From assembly GCA_029706075.1 (NCBI GenBank), contig JAINUG010000037.1, forward strand, positions 2,283,127 through 2,347,126: a stretch of 64,000 nucleotides of DNA. The letters run 5' to 3'. Position numbers and translations under genes: made by a program. Shown here one piece after another: positions 23,092-37,532 of the stretch. Within the stretch, counting starts at the first letter, position 1. Every line of letters begins with the position of its first letter. Under the pieces are notes generated by a model. The model made no database searches, had not been told where the DNA came from, and saw only the letters and a program-made list of their open reading frames with translations. This DNA is from Aldrovandia affinis (taxonomy: Eukaryota > Chordata > Actinopteri > Notacanthiformes > Halosauridae).

Positions 23092-26000
23092 TGGAAGCCC
23101 CAAGGTGAACGCTCCTCCCCACTGCCACAAGGCGCGCTGCTGATGGAGTGACTCATTCGCTGCACCACAAATGCCCTGTCTGGCTGATGCCCACAGTGCG
23201 GGGAGCGACTCCGAGTGCGAGTCACCGGGAGAGTGAAGCGAAGCCTCTACAGGCAGAGGGGCACATCACCCAAGGGAGATGAACTTGTTATTATCCCCTG
23301 CCAGGTCTCATCTAAGGGTGAGATGTGAGGTAGGAACTAGCACATACGTGAGACTGAGATGCTTCAGTCACATACAGGATGGGAGAGGAGAGAGACTCCC
23401 TTTTCCCAGCAAGAGAAAGGTCAGAATGATTGTTTGTTGTATTATTATTGAGTGATTACCTTTTCCTTTCGACCACCTTCCCACACACTGGCACACGTCT
23501 CATTTCTCCAATTTACTTATAATTGACTTGGCTCACATTTCCCCCCTGCCACACAGGGCAAAGCTATTTTGAATCCAAACAAACGGGGAGAATTTTTATT
23601 TATTTACTTTTCAGCTAGTAAAATAATTCTAGCACACACATTCATGTTTCCACCGTGGTGCTGACAAGAAACCCAGTACATTAAGAACATATAAATGCAT
23701 TTAAATAAATCTGGATGCTAAACATTTTACTGTATTGGAGAAATCTGTCTGTGTGCAGTTTTACATGTACAGTGCTGTTTTACAGTGCTTCTTTAGAAGC
23801 AGACCAGTTTACATAGAAATAGAACCCTCTGGTGGGAGGGCTCTCTACGGTGATGGGAGCGGCAAAGTCTGGCTCTTGTCTCCTTCATTGAGGCTGATTT
23901 TGAAGGAGGGGGTCTTATTATAAGCAGCTGTGTATTCAGCCCCCACTTTGGTGGACATAATGTCACGTGCAGTAGAGGATCTCCAGGTGTATTGGACGTG
24001 ACAGGACTCACATGAGGATATAACAACAAACAGGGCATAACATGGTCCCGCCCCCCCCTTTGTGTTCTCCAGTTATTCTCTGAACAGTGTGCTTTACCCC
24101 TGTCTCATGCAGCAACACTTTCATTGGAGTCAGTTGAGATGTAACACCGTTGACCCCGAGAGAGCTCTGCTGGCCATGTCTCCATGTGTAATTAATCACA
24201 ACACGCCAACTTATGTTGGACCCTCTGTCTGAGCACTGTGTGTCCTGTTTGCGCAGTGAGACTTCTCACAGGTTGATTCAATCCTCTTCACTCCTGCCAT
24301 AAAGAAAACTGTCCTTTTGCTGAAACGCAGCAAATTGTTGTTTTGCAGCTTAAGCATAGGTTAGCGTGTTATCATATTCGGTAATTGGATAGATTATTTT
24401 GATGACCTGTCTCAGAAGGAGATGTAAGGGGAGCAGTGATATCAGGAGTGCAGCTGTGTGGATCTCTAGTGACTGCGAATGGCCAGTGGGCCATGCGTCG
24501 AAGATGTCAGACACTGGTGATGTGCAAGTCACTCTGCTTGCATTGCTCCAGCCCCACAACATCATGTATGTGTGCAGTCACCACAGCCAAATGACTATGT
24601 ATACATTTCTTGCTTCCCTGAATGACCAGAATCCCATCAGATTTTTGGATAAGGGTGCTCTGTGTCTCACGCGGAGTGCCCACTTACTGAAGACTTATCT
24701 GGGATCAGAGTGAACAAGGGACTGGTTTAATAAGCAGCCTTTGTGTCAGGCTGCCTGCACTCAGAGAGGAGCCCTCCCCTTCAGCGAGAGTGGAGAGCTT
24801 GTGAATAGTGAACGGTGCCAACTCAGTGACTAACATACTGTAGCTACTAACATCATCGATGTACTGTAACCAAGGTGTTTGAAACCACCTCAGTCGAACT
24901 GCTAAATTATACGCTGGTTTGTTTGCTTTTTAAATGATTATTTTCAGCCAAGACAGATACATGAGAGAGTAGCAAACGCCTCATGTGTGAGACCATCTTC
25001 ATGGGGGAGGGGGGGATTTACCAGACCTCGGGTCCATCTGGGATTTAGGGAATGAGCATGGTTTATGGTCTGCCGTAGTTATTTAATGTTTTTATTTTAT
25101 GCTTGGTTTGTGTAAGTCACAAGCTGTACATGTTGTCATGAATGCCAGGGTTTAAATGTCTACACATACAAGAGCGTAACATGTACTCCCTCCTTGTTTG
25201 TGTGCCTAGTCCTATTCACAGGGTTAAAAATGAGGCTTATGTTTTGACTTCTTGCAGGTGTCTGTCGATTTAAGTTCTTTAAGTGATCAAGTAAAGACCA
25301 GTATCTTTTTCAGCATAATATAATTGAATGTATGTGCATGTTTAGTTCCTGTTTATGTTGATTTTCAACACTGTTAAATGTCTCACAGGAAGAGCATCAT
25401 TTAAGGTAACACAACATTGCTTGAAAGCAAACATAAGGCTCTCATCAATGACTGAGTTTACAGTGGCGCTTTGTATGGTCAAATTCCAAAAGTATAATGA
25501 AGGACACCTGGAAAAGCATGAACATATTGAGATACTGTGGCTGTGTCTGGGGAGCGAGGAATCAGTATTTAAATGATTCAGGGAGGCCCACTGGGGGTGA
25601 AGAAAAGTAGTAGAACTGAGGCCCTGTAGAATAACTAGGTAATCCTGAGGGCATAAGGACAAAGAGTCAGGTTTTACTGAGCCCCCTACTGTGAGGGTCT
25701 ACCTTCTCCCACAGCCCTCCCTCCGTCCCCCCAACCCATTCAATCTGCAGGATTGAGGAGGAGACTAGAGACTTAATGTGGCTTCACGCTAGTCACAGAG
25801 GGAGTCCCTTCCATCAGCATGACTTTTCCAGGTTCACTGCAGAATGCAGTCAGAAATAGCTCTGAGGGATGAACTGAACACAAGTGCATTGGCAGAAGGA
25901 AAAGGATATGCTTAATGACTGAAAAGTGTGACCTCTACTGAATGCGTTTTATTCAAACAATAGTGCACAGTTACAGAGCATTTTAGTTGTTCTTTTCTAA

Positions 26001-26287
26001 ATGCATTATTGTAGGTTATGAAAAGAGAAGCCGTGGCCAGCAGGTGGCAGCAGAATCCCTTAAACTAATACATGTACCCACAAAATCACAACACACGGTT
26101 CTAATCTTAACTGTATACAATATGCAATGCAGCGTGCTTATATGCCTGTTGTCACCTCTGCCATGAGCAGAGAGCAGTGTAAAATCCAACCTATCAAACA
26201 AATAATGAATTCAAGTAGGGAATTGCAGTCTGTAGTTGTTTGTCAGCTGGACCACATTACCCCATGTTTTCATTGGAATGGCTATTG
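23092..26287. other. Unassigned intergenic sequence
   Basis: No coding exon recognised. A moderately GC-rich patch at 23090-23260 may be the edge of a CpG island or a diverged repeat. The rest is AT-rich with short accidental open frames. Confidence 0.45.
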
Positions 26288-26541
26288 CAGGGGTGGGCAA
26301 TTCCGGTCCTGGAGGGCTTTTTGTTTCTACCAATTACCCTGGCTCAATTAGCTAATTAGTTGGATACGCCAACACTGGTTCACTTGTAGATTAGACCACA
26401 TGTTTCATATGGGAACACAAGCTGTCATTCATGGGCTTATCAAGAAATTTGGCTAAAATGTCAGATCACGTAAATGATTGAGCTAATTAAATAAATAAAG
26501 AGCAGAAGTTGGCATTATATGGCCCTCCTTGCCCACCCCTG
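26288..26541. mobile_element. hAT-like non-autonomous transposon (MITE)
   Basis: A 254-bp unit with exact 13-bp inverted ends, CAGGGGTGGGCAA and TTGCCCACCCCTG, and no coding capacity. The inverted similarity continues with GGTCCTGGAGGGC against GGCCCTCC. The flanking 8 bases (GGCTATTG and GTCGATGG) agree in 5 of 8, which fits an aged hAT target duplication. Confidence 0.8.
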
Positions 26542-27590
26542 GTCGATGGTCTGCAGGGGTGCCCCCTACTGGAAGAAGAGGAAAGATTGTCTGCTCAATA
26601 TGCAGCACCTTTCCTAACCCATATGCCTGAATTCCCTGGACAGTGTGTCCTGTCTCATTAAAATTTATGAAGTCTTCACCTCTGTCTGCACTTGCTCACT
26701 GGTGACTAATAATTTTGTCTGCTTTCTCAGTCTTCATAAGATGATGACATAAGATGACACCTTTCTGCCGTGTGCCTGAGGTACTCCTCAATGTTCTGTG
26801 AATTGTGACTACATCAAACAGACCACTTTTCAAAAATGTTCCAACAGATAAACAAACTCCAAAAACCGTGCCTTACTCATGAATAACCCAGATTCTCTTA
26901 AGAGCTGAGTTGGGCTAAAGTCCCAAAACCACTGGGGAGTGGACGCCGTTGCTAAAGCATTTAACGTTTTAACGTTCCACAGGGATTTCTGAGGGATGGT
27001 AACACAAACTGTATCCAGTCCAGTCAGCCATCTTCCTGAAAGTATAGGGGTCATATGCCCAATACATTTCATGGATCATTTGTCTTTACTTTTGTGTACT
27101 TAATCCAGGCCTTTCCAGGTTGCATCCCTTGTCATTGGAAACGCATTTGAAATAACCTTGGCTCGGCAAGATTTGAGTTGGTGAGGAAAAGTAGTTAATG
27201 CCATACGGTAGTGATGTGTCAGGCAGGCCCGTGTGAATGTATATCTCATTAACAGTACAAAGTAGGCGGCAGCTGCTCTGTAACAGCTAAGAGCAAAAGG
27301 TCTAATTAGCGGTGAGGCAGGAACAAGTTATTAGTTTCCAGCCTGCCCCCGGTTTGCCTCTGCTTAAAGCTTTTAATTCCATCTAATTTTCTTCCAGGAA
27401 AGTACCAGATGGGCTTCCTCCTCCAAGTCTATCTCCTGTCTGCCTTGCACTTATCATCAGAGAAAAGCAACATTTAGGTAGCACAATGTTCCTTCATTGC
27501 AACATAAAAAAGAGTTTTGGGGCAGAATTGGACTCTGCTGAGTACTATTGTGAGAATTCTGCCCTTATGGTCTTTATATATATATATATA
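26542..27590. other. Unassigned intergenic sequence
   Basis: Nothing recognised apart from a short (TA)n run just before the SINE at 27591. Confidence 0.5.
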
Positions 27591-27742
27591 TGCCATTTAG
27601 CAGATGCTTTTATCCAAAGCGACTTACAGTAGTGAATGCATACTTTTCTTTTCTTTTTCCAGTATATGTGGTCCCAATGGGAATCGAACCTACAACTTAA
27701 GCGTTGTCAGTGCCGTGCTCTACCTACTGAGCCACACAGAAC
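27591..27742 (-). repeat. tRNA-derived SINE, near full length
   Basis: Reversed copy of the element at 4305-4450: GGCTCAGTAGGTAGAGCACG head, GGTTCGATTCCC box, and the GTAAGTCGCTTTGGATAAAA tail. It carries a short TTTTCTTTTC insertion in the middle. Confidence 0.85.
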
Positions 27743-29209
27743 CAGACTCTTTAAGTGACAGTCACCAGTAAGGATAGCTGGAGTTGCATGCTTTCGAAAG
27801 TCTTTGAAGGGAGCAGATTATAGTCTACTTGCAGTCACACGGGTTCTTGGCAGCACCTGAAAATGGAGATAGAGAGAGCAGAGAGGACTGAAGCCTGCTC
27901 CAGTCATTTTCTCCACAACCTTCTCCTCAAACTTCTCCCCCATTTGCATAGGGGAATTGGGCTGTCTTCATAAGCAGCATAACACATAATAATAATAATA
28001 ATAATACTACTAACAAATGAAGACATTGTAACCTTAATGTTCTGTGTTCTGGCTTTTCATGTCACTTTGAAGTAATTTGCTCGTTATTTGTTTATTAATT
28101 ATGCAGTGTAGATATTGCTGTGAAATATTCAGTGGAATATACACCGGTCTTTCTAGGCCACAGAGCTGCACAGACTCTTCCCTCTTCTCTGAACACATAC
28201 CCAAAGTCCATCAATTGCCCATTAACAGTACATTCACTGTAGAATTTGTGCAGATGCAGCTGCAATTTCAACTATTGGCTATAGAGGGTAGCATTTCCCA
28301 AGGTATAACTGTTGTGTGTGGTACGCGGCGAGTAAAAATCAGTTGGCGAATTGTAGAGTGTGAGGTGCACATTTGTTTAATTGGCTGAAGTCTGGTGCGT
28401 GCTCTGTTTTTCAGTAATCTTATTTGAATCAGAGAGATTACTTTCCCATTCTGTGGTTTTTAAACTTTTTTTAAAAAGGTTGAATATTTCCAGTGTGCTT
28501 GAGCATACAGGATGAGATTGAGAGTAAGGTGAAGTGTCTCTCTCTGGGGATGAAAACATATCCATCCATTTAAAGCACATCTAAGTGACTCCACAGAGAA
28601 CAGTTAGATCCTTTTATTGAATTACACAAAAGGAGTGCATGATACCTTCATGCTGAACTTTTGATTTCTTGACCTTAATGCGCTTATCTGGAATAAATTA
28701 AGTCTGGCATGCCTACCAGGTGTGTGAGAGTGCTCTGTAAAATTAATATTTGAGCAGGACAACACAATGACATATTTAGGAAATCTGAAATTCCCCAACA
28801 GACAGACCCTCTAGACTTAATGAAAGGAGAACAATGGTGATACTGATCTAGTAGGGTGTTCGCAAAGTATATATATGAAAGTATATATAATATATGTCAA
28901 CCAATTGTATAGTAAAATATGACATGCATAATACAATAAATATATTTGTGATGTGATATCAAACATACAGCCTGTTAGTATTGCAAAACATACGTTTTAT
29001 TATATTTTTAATGTCATTTTTTGCATATTATCATAAAGCATATTATGCAATAGAAGGAATTTTAATCATTTATAAAACATGACATACATTGCATATGAAA
29101 ATGCAAAGTGATTTGCAGCATACTCGTTTTTAAACCTTTACATCTTTCCGAAACGTAACATGCCTAAACATCAACTGAGGGGGGAACATTGGTTCACTTT
29201 GCTGTTTAA
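27743..29209. other. Unassigned AT-rich intergenic sequence
   Basis: No gene recognised. There is a short (AAT)n at about 27986-28005 and an AT-rich block at 28870-29110. Confidence 0.5.
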
Positions 29210-29269
29210 ATGAACAGTCATAACAAAGATATCACCTTCCGCCGGTCTCCTCTTTCTTTATTGGGTGCT

Positions 29270-29480
29270 GTCCAGCAAAAACAGTCCGTTGCGGCCACGG
29301 AGACCGCATGCAGCTGTATGGATGTCATAACTGCGGTGCCACCTGTATGCACTGCAGCTGGAGAGCTCGGGTGCGATACGCCCCTGTCGACGCCGGGTGT
29401 AGGCCTGCGCTCTCTCGTTACAGCCTCGAGGGGCGGCTCTGCTCGCTGCGTTCAGGTGAAGACTGACAGAGGACGGAGTG
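29270..29480. promoter_or_regulatory. CpG-rich patch, possible promoter or alternative first exon
   Basis: In AT-rich surroundings this patch holds many CpGs (GCGGCCACGG, GTCGACGCCGG, CTCGAGGGGCGG). On the plus strand it ends in a possible donor, TTCAG|GTGAAG at about 29458. It may be a distant THSD4 promoter, but no direct evidence links them. Confidence 0.3.
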
Positions 29481-29962
29481 ACAGACGCCTCTGATTTAGA
29501 CGGACGGCTGTCTCTGCATCTCTCCTGCGCCCCTGACCTGGTCTAACTCCAATGAGGAGCCCCTCGTGTTCCTTCTTCCATTGGAAGGAGATTTCACAGT
29601 CAGACGTTTGGCTTTACCAGCGAGCTCATGGAAAGGGAGTCCCTGCACAATGTAATTTTTTTAAATGCGCCTGTCTTTGCACAGGGCCTGAAAAGCTGTT
29701 CCAGCCCGGGTCACTTCAGTCTCATGATAACCTGCGACTGTAAAGGTATGTAAGGGCAGCTTTCATTCAGATCATCAGAAGGGCCAAAAAAGGGCAGAAA
29801 GGCATCGATATTGGGGGGGAAACTGGTGTATTTGGTGGCTGGAGTCTCTGGGGGACCTTACCCACAGTAATGGGTGGCTGGCAGAACTGTGCTGGTGAGA
29901 GCTTGGATGTGTGAGCTCATCTTCGTCACACTGCCTAACCTGGGGAACCTGCCCAAGGTCTA

Positions 29963-30182
29963 GCAGTGTAGTGTAATGGTTAGGGAGCTGGGCTTGTAAC
30001 TCAGAGGTTGCAGGTTCAAATCCCAAATGGGGCACTGCCGTTGTACCCTTGAGCAAGGTACCTGAATTGCTTCAGTAAAATATCCAGCTGTATAAATGGA
30101 TTGTATGTAAAAAATGTGTGAGTCGCTCTGGATACGTGTAAGCGTCTGCTAAATGCCAAAAATGTAAATGTAAATGTAAAAA
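29963..30182 (+). repeat. tRNA-derived SINE, second type (V-SINE-like)
   Basis: Head TAGTGTAATGGTTAGGGAGC with a B box (GGTTCAAATCC), a core (CCCTTGAGCAAGGTACCTGA), then GAGTCGCTCTGGATACGTGT and a TGTAAA repeated tail. A better-preserved copy is at 56263-56490. Confidence 0.85.
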
Positions 30183-33100
30183 TGAATTTGAGCTGGAGGA
30201 GCTGTACTAAGGGATGTGAAGTAGAGAGGACCGGTCCTGCACACAGCACCTGCTCAGGCAGGGACAGCTCCTTCATTCAAGGCCAAAGAACCCACAGGCC
30301 TTTAACCACAGCACTTCTGTCTACTTGTGTGTAGCTTTTGTCCGTGACACTTGTGTGTATCTGTATATGACTGTGTGTTCCCCTCCGGACAGATGGAACT
30401 TCCCTCACATGTCAGAGCTGTGTGTGTTGAGCCTGGAAGGCAGCATCTCCAGAATGGACAACCAGCATGAGCTTATTCTACCCCCGTTCAACTCCCATCT
30501 GTGTCCTGGGGAGGTGCCCCGGGTGGGTCTATTATAGGATTAATGAAGGCAGAAGCTCTTGGGAGAACATGTGTGTTTTTGTTTGTGTGTGTGCATGTGT
30601 GTGTGTGTGTGGAGTTGATTCACTGGCCTCATGCAGAAAGGTTCCCTGGTTTCCCAAATCTGCTGTGCTTCCCCACTTAGTTTCACCATATTTGATCTGG
30701 TGTCCATTGAGGAGGCAATAGAAAAGGAATAAAGATACAGTATGTAAAGAGCACAATTGGTCTTGGGGAAAGAGCCGCACTCACAGAAGGAAGAAAAGCA
30801 TCACATTATCTCTGTGCTCTGCTTACAAGCATCCTCCCATTTGTCTCTATGGTAACAATCTGATAAACAGAAGTAACTTTGATTACACAGACCCTTTCTT
30901 TGTATTCATATTCTCTAATATCATCCCTTACACAGCATTTCGGTATGTAAATATTTAGCTGTTACTGTACCACAGTATAACAAACGTAGTGTGTTTTTGG
31001 CATGCTAGTATTTATTGCCTTAGAGCTGTAGTTGAAAGAGCTTCCACTTTTAATAATGGGATATAATATTTCATAAGATGGCAAGAGAATATAACAATAT
31101 AATCCCATAACAATTATTCTTTCAGTATATTGATAAACCGTTGAGTTCTCGTTGGCATGAGGTTAAACAGAAATGTTCAGGTGCTTTCGGAAGGTTTCGA
31201 TTTTCATACCTGAGATGTAAAGTAGATTTTTGGAATGGACTCCATAGACAAGGTGTTGATTATGAACTCAGAACTTTAAGCAGTTGGCTCTGCTACATGG
31301 AGTGTTTGAAGGAAATGTGTAAAATATTTCACACCTTCTTGCATAGATGTTTAAGATTTAGTTTTAAACATAAATGTCAGCAGTAAATAACATGCTGAAA
31401 ATAAAAAGTGACTAGAGACCAGGGGAATGTGGCTCTTTTTCATTATGGACATGAAACATACTATACATCCTCATGCATTATTGTGTGATTGCATTTGAGA
31501 ACGTGATGAACAGTTTTACCTCGAGAAACCACTTAAAGGGCACACAAGGGCATAACTACATTGCAATTATCATCAAACATGCATGCAATTAAGAGGGAAG
31601 TGCAACGTAAAGGACTGAGGGCCCAAATGTATGTGTGCTACTGTATGTCCAACCAAACCAAGCCTGGGGTTTATTTCCTCACACGACTTTGATAAAAAAA
31701 CACATTTAACCCCGCCCTCCCCCCCACCCCATTTCAATGTCTGTTCAGAGGTAAAAAGCTGGGGTGGATTGGAGAGAACCAAGCTCCGTTTCTCAGGTGA
31801 GCAGCGTTAAAATTGGAAAGTTTGTAGTTTACAGTTTTCACAAAATCTCAATTTTCTCACGGTTACTAATTGTTTTTACTGTTCTACCACTCTCACCTGT
31901 GCACTGTGTGCATGGCTATGAGGAAGAGGCTGGACAGTCCAGGCCAATGTCGTTTACATTCGAATACATTATACATTTATTTGCATCTTTTTATCTGTTG
32001 GGGACATGGCAAAATGCATTGTTACAATGTTAAAGACAAGCATCAGATGCATTGCATGTTTATAGCTGGAGGCTAGCTTCCAATCCTTGGTATAGAGTTT
32101 TAAAGAAATAAAAGATAAACACAGTTACATGTATACACACACATATATATATATATATATACTATAGACAGGTTTATATAAAGTAGAAAAGATAAATGAT
32201 TTGGATCAATGTGGCATCACTCGGCTAATGTAACATGATTTTAAATGGCAAAGAAAGAATAATATATTAGAAATAGACAAATGATTAAATCCATGATGCC
32301 ACAGGATATTTCTGGAAGCAATTGTGGATAGGTAGTGCCACAGTCACCATCCCACTGCGGTCCTTCCTCAAGGCCAGGTGCAGTTGCGCATGCAGTTTTC
32401 TGTTAATGCTGCAGGTCAACGGTGGGTCTCTCTGATGACAGCTGGCTTAGAAAGTGTTCAGACGAAAATATATTTACACCACTTCCATATATTTCACAGC
32501 GTTCCTTTCATAAGCTTTTATTGTGTTGTTTATTTGTTTTGTTATCTCACACGTGATTAGCAGGGAGATTATTCATCTCCCATGATTGATGTAAGCATGT
32601 TGGCATGGCCTATCTGGAAAGATCCCCGCTGTAACTTTGTAAGGCAGCTGCTCTGATGTCTCCATGAGCTGCAGGAGTTTTGCGAGGGAACGGGCACCGG
32701 GCGGGTAATTTTTTCCATGACGTCCAAATCCCCCTTTCTCAGAGAGATTAGACAGGCTTAGGGCAGGTTTGATGTGGAAGGAAGAGGCCCTCTTTGCCCA
32801 CTCCTGCTGGGCCATCCTGTTGGCATGCGAGGAAACCACCAGCTGTGCCCTGTTTTAGTGCTCAGCATGCCACATTTCGAAGCATGCCACCCACACTGTG
32901 GAGATTGCTTTTACAACTGAAGCCTGTTTGGGTAGATATGCTTATTTCAGACCCAAGGTTCATCCAATGGGGAAGAGGGCAACTTATTCCCTTTCTGTTT
33001 AGGTCTTGAGAATTGCTTCAATGTAAGCACTGGTTTAAAAATACTTTACTTGGTTCTCTGAAGGTTTAGATAATTTAGGAGAGTGTCCGTTCAGTATCAG

Positions 33101-36100
33101 TGTTTTACTCAAGTGCTCAAGGGACCGGAGACGTAATGCGCTGAAGCGATGACTGTGAAGCAGTTGGTCGAACCAAGCCCACGATCGTATCGTTTCAACT
33201 CAGTGAAAGCCCTGTAACTAATTTCCACTTCACATGCTACAATGCCAAGGATGGATTAAGTAATAGGCCTGCACCCCCTTCCTCCTATACATCTCAATAG
33301 AAAACCTTTTGCCGATTATATTTTTAGACCGTTAATACTTTGTCTGATCTCATGTTTTATACGTACGTATATGGTCAGAATGCATGAAATGAGTCATTCC
33401 TCTGACCTTGCTGCTTGACCGTGTCTGGGAGTAAATGATGTGGCGCAGCGGTTTTGCGACAGCCATGGCGCACAGGCGCGGCGTGGACCCTGTCTGTGAG
33501 TGTCTGCTGATGGTGCACATCTCGGGGGCCCCTGGGAACAACCTGCCCCCTGGCCGAACTCACCGCTTTTCACAGCATCTTAGACCAAGCCGTCCAAGTG
33601 CACTTGAGCAGACGTTTCTGAAAGGAGCCATTGTGTAAAAGAGGATGCTGTGGTGCTTTCACTGTGAAGTATCCATGTGTGCATCCTCATTAGGCCTTCT
33701 GATAGTTCCTTCCCTTCATGACATATACAATTTCAATGTGACACTTTGATCTGAAGTGACTTACAAGAGTGCGTTAATGTGGTTAGAGATCACCGCAAGA
33801 GTTGTTGAACATTAACATTAAGCTGCAGTCTAATCGTCGTAGTCGCCAAAGTTTGTTCCACGAGGTCTGTAGCACGAAGGGGCTTCCCTTCATACGTTTC
33901 CCTGTAATCACTCTCGACTGTAGGTTTGTCTGTCCATCCGTCTGCAGACTCTCTTTTTTTTTTTTTTTTTTTTTTTTACTTTGTCTCCAGATTTTGAAAG
34001 TGGTTTTGTGTATTTCTGTTAAAATTGTGAGCGTGCGTATTTACAGGGAGCTCTATGTGAGCTCCTCAGTTCACACCACTGAATATTAATGTTACAGTTA
34101 GGCTCTGCACTCTTCTCATGGCACCTCACTGACCCATTGTGCAGGTCCAGGATTTGTCTTTTTTTGTCTCTTCAGCTTTGTGTCTGGGTATAAGTGGCAG
34201 TCGTGAAAAATAAAGGCCCTGAGCTGCAATATTTTAAAAACATTCCTGAACATCAGTTACGGAACCTCTGTCATTTTGAGAGTTGTTTAACACATAAAAT
34301 CCCAGTTTGAAAATTAAGCTCTATCACAAACATTCACCATACATGTATGGCAGGTATTTTAGAGTCATGTGTTTTTAGAAAGCTTTCTTTCTGAAAGCAC
34401 CCAAGCCTGAGCATGTACTTCATTTCCCTGAACCCAAGTGAAATGTGAGGCCTAATTATTCCTGCCTCTGTTTTATTTATTCAATTGTATTCTTCATACA
34501 TGTGAATGCAGACAGCCCAGTTTGTCTTTTACCTTGTTTCAGAAGTCTCTGAATCATGTTGTTTTTGGCTCTGGGAACTGGGAGTGAGCTCAGAGTCTTA
34601 TTGGTTTAGTAATGATTTGTTCCTGGACTTAAACATTTTTAAGTGCTCTGGTTTTGCCAAAAGGATGGTCTCGGGTATTTAAAAGGTGAAATTGGCAACG
34701 GGATACGATCACAAAGGTGCTCTTTTTTTAAACTGGGAGGAAATAAGTTCTGGATCTGTTTTGGGAATCGCTGCAGCAAACATACATATCATTTCATCAC
34801 GCTGTCAATAAAACATTAAAAAACGGGATGTAGCAGTTGTATTTTTATTAAATAAATTTCCACTTTCATGTTTGTCATTATTGGAGTCACTCTGTTGAAA
34901 CTTGACCGTGGGTATAAATGGGACTGAGTGCCAGTGAAGGTGGAAAATGAGGTCCTGGAGCAGCAGCAGGGCCTGGAGGTCCTCAGAGGCTGAATGTACA
35001 GAGAGCAAGGGGCCCAGGCAAGAGCTGGGCATTGGGCTCCAGCGAAATCTGAGTCCTCAAGTGCTTTGGATTCTCCAGTTATTTTCAGTGCGGCTGGCAA
35101 AAGTAAAGCTGGAAATTATTGCTTTTTTGGGGGGGAATGAATCAATGAAACACCAAATTTCAAGCAGATACGGAACAAATGTAAAACCCTTAAATAGGAG
35201 AGGCCGATAATCAATTATTGTAATTAAGCAGTGATAAAATTATGTTTCATTACATATTCACTTTAAAGAAGTATGAAACCTGAATTCATGCTGAGGACTC
35301 GACTCTACTGGAAGGTCCACCTGGCACCCTTTATCAGGGACATTGAAGGCAGTGTGTTGTAGACACAGTAATGAATAACCGTGGCTATGGAGAGACCACG
35401 CTCTGTAATTTTCTGTTATCGGTACTGTGAGGTCTGCCAGTAGCTCCATTGTCCTTCTCTCAGCCCACCTGTGGAGTAGCGGCAGCGACCACTTTCTCTC
35501 CCCGGAGCCTGAGGTTCCACACTCTACAGGCCCCGCCATTAACATTCCAGCTGCACATGGGGATGGCACTCAATGCCAGCAGCGGTTGGTGAGGGGGCAC
35601 ACTTACTGAGTGCCTTTCACACACTCGGTTAGATGTTTATTTTCTATATTAGACGCAGTGAAAACCATCGGCCTACTGGAAATTGCCTTTGGGATCCGAC
35701 ACCACTTTTCTTCGTCGCAAGGGGCTTATGACGTGACGTTAGACACGGTGTGCCTTTGTGTCACTGCCCTGAGAGTGTGCGGTCATTTCCGAAGCGGAGT
35801 CGCTCATTGTGTGGTCTAGTCTCAAAGCAGGAATAGGGAAAGCATTCTTGTAGGCACTAGTGTTATGAGAGATTTAGCTGGGGAGGAAATGATTGCTGAG
35901 TTTTATTATCACGGTCAGTGAAGGTTACTTCTACTTACTACTATGATGCGGTTTCACTTTTCTTTGCTAAAAAGCTCAGGGAGTGTTCTTCTATTTAGGA
36001 TTTGTGACTGTAAAATATGAATGCTGGCACCATTTCATTCATTATCTGTGTATAAAATTGTGTGTTTAAACTATTTTATTTTGATCGCAGATTTTTTTTT

Positions 36101-37310
36101 TTGTGTACTTCTGGGATTAATTGGCCCAGTTCTATGTTTCTAATTCAGAAGTGCTCACTACTTGTCCAAAGATTTATTTGAGCCAAGGGTCAAATCATCT
36201 TCTCTATCTGTTTGTGGGCCTCGCTACAGTCCATTCCCAAGGTGAGGCCTAAATGTTCCAGAGATTTAAAACTGAAATATTTCAGAAAATGTATGAAATC
36301 TCTCCTCTCTCTCTTTTGCAGTAAATAGATTTGTTTCAGTGTATTAACTGTATCATCTCAGTGTCAGTGATCAGCCCTATTTTACTGTTACTCCTGACCC
36401 TGATCACAGTAAAAGCCTGTCGCCGCCACTTTCCCAGTCACTATCCAGCCTTAGTTGCTTGTGAAATGTGTTGGAGGTCAGCTTCCAAGGTTGTGTTCAT
36501 TGAACGTTTGAAAAACAGGCCCTTTAATCAGTCATATAAATGGTTGTAAATATATCCCTTTGCGCCACAACATGGACCACCAACTATAATCCGTGTATTT
36601 TGATAAACAGGAGAATAACAACGATAATGAAAAAATCTGTGCCTATCTAATATCCGCCTTAGTTCAACTTAGTTCCACCTAAATCTGCTCAGGCCTACAG
36701 ACTCTTTCCCAGGTGATGGGTTCTGTTGGCCCGTCATTCACATCTGTTTTTGCTCTGCGCTTGTGGAGGGATCCCCTGCGCGGTGTTTTTCCTGACAGAA
36801 TCCCCGGCTGCTGGTCCATCATCACGTCGGTAACGTGGCTAAGAAAAACAACCGCTGTCATTCGCTGACTTATTCCCATCACCGAAGACCTGCTTCATAA
36901 AACACTGAGCGCCAAAGGATGACCTCTTCTTTTTTTTCTTCTTTTTTTAACAAGTATTAAAACTGGCGTGAAGCCTTTTCACACACCACTGATCGAGTGC
37001 ATAGATAGGAATTATTTTCTGCTATGAAATAAATTAGGCAGACCGCAATATGTTAGGGAAAACAAATATTTAGTGTAGTTGTAAATACATTGGTACAAGT
37101 TTGAGGATGTTCATGATAAGAGCAATGGAATACGTTGACTGATTGGAACAATTTCACGTCAACATTGCAATATAAATACAACAGTATTTAATACAGAACT
37201 TGTGACTAAAGGAGTGAACTTTATACTTTAGTATGTTTGTGAGTATGTATGTATATGTGTGATTGAGAGAGAGTCTGTTTGAGAGAGAAAAATAATATGA
37301 GAGTGAGTTT
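30183..37310. other. Unassigned sequence, possibly THSD4 upstream or intron
   Basis: No coding exon recognised in 7 kb. It holds a (TG)n at about 30580-30610, a (TA)n at 32143-32161, a GC-rich island at 33440-33560, and a poly(T) of about 25 at 33953-33977. Confidence 0.45.
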
Positions 37311-37532
37311 GTGTGTGTGTGTGTGTGCGTGCGTGCGTGCATGTGTGTGTGTGTGCGCGTGCTTGCCTGTGTGTGTGCGTGTATGTGCGTGTGTGCGTGC
37401 CTGTGTGTGTGTGCATGTGTGCGTGTACATGTGTGAGTGCGTGCGTGAGAGTGTGCGTGCGTGCGTGTGTGTGTGTTTGCGCGCGCGTGTGTGTGTGCGT
37501 GCATGCTGTGTGTGCCTGTGTGTGTGTGTGTG
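37311..37532. repeat. Long imperfect (TG)n/(GTGC)n microsatellite
   Basis: About 220 bp of alternating purine and pyrimidine with GTGC and GCGC interruptions. The Cys-Val and His-Thr open frames are artefacts. Confidence 0.95.

Noticed and set aside
33435-33638. GC-rich frame as a possible exon
   Set aside because: No protein similarity on either strand and no matched splice pair with a neighbour exon.
36331-36549. Hydrophobic frame (VISPILLLLLTLITV) as THSD4 signal-peptide exon
   Set aside because: It has no ATG start before the hydrophobic part and its residues do not resemble the human leader.
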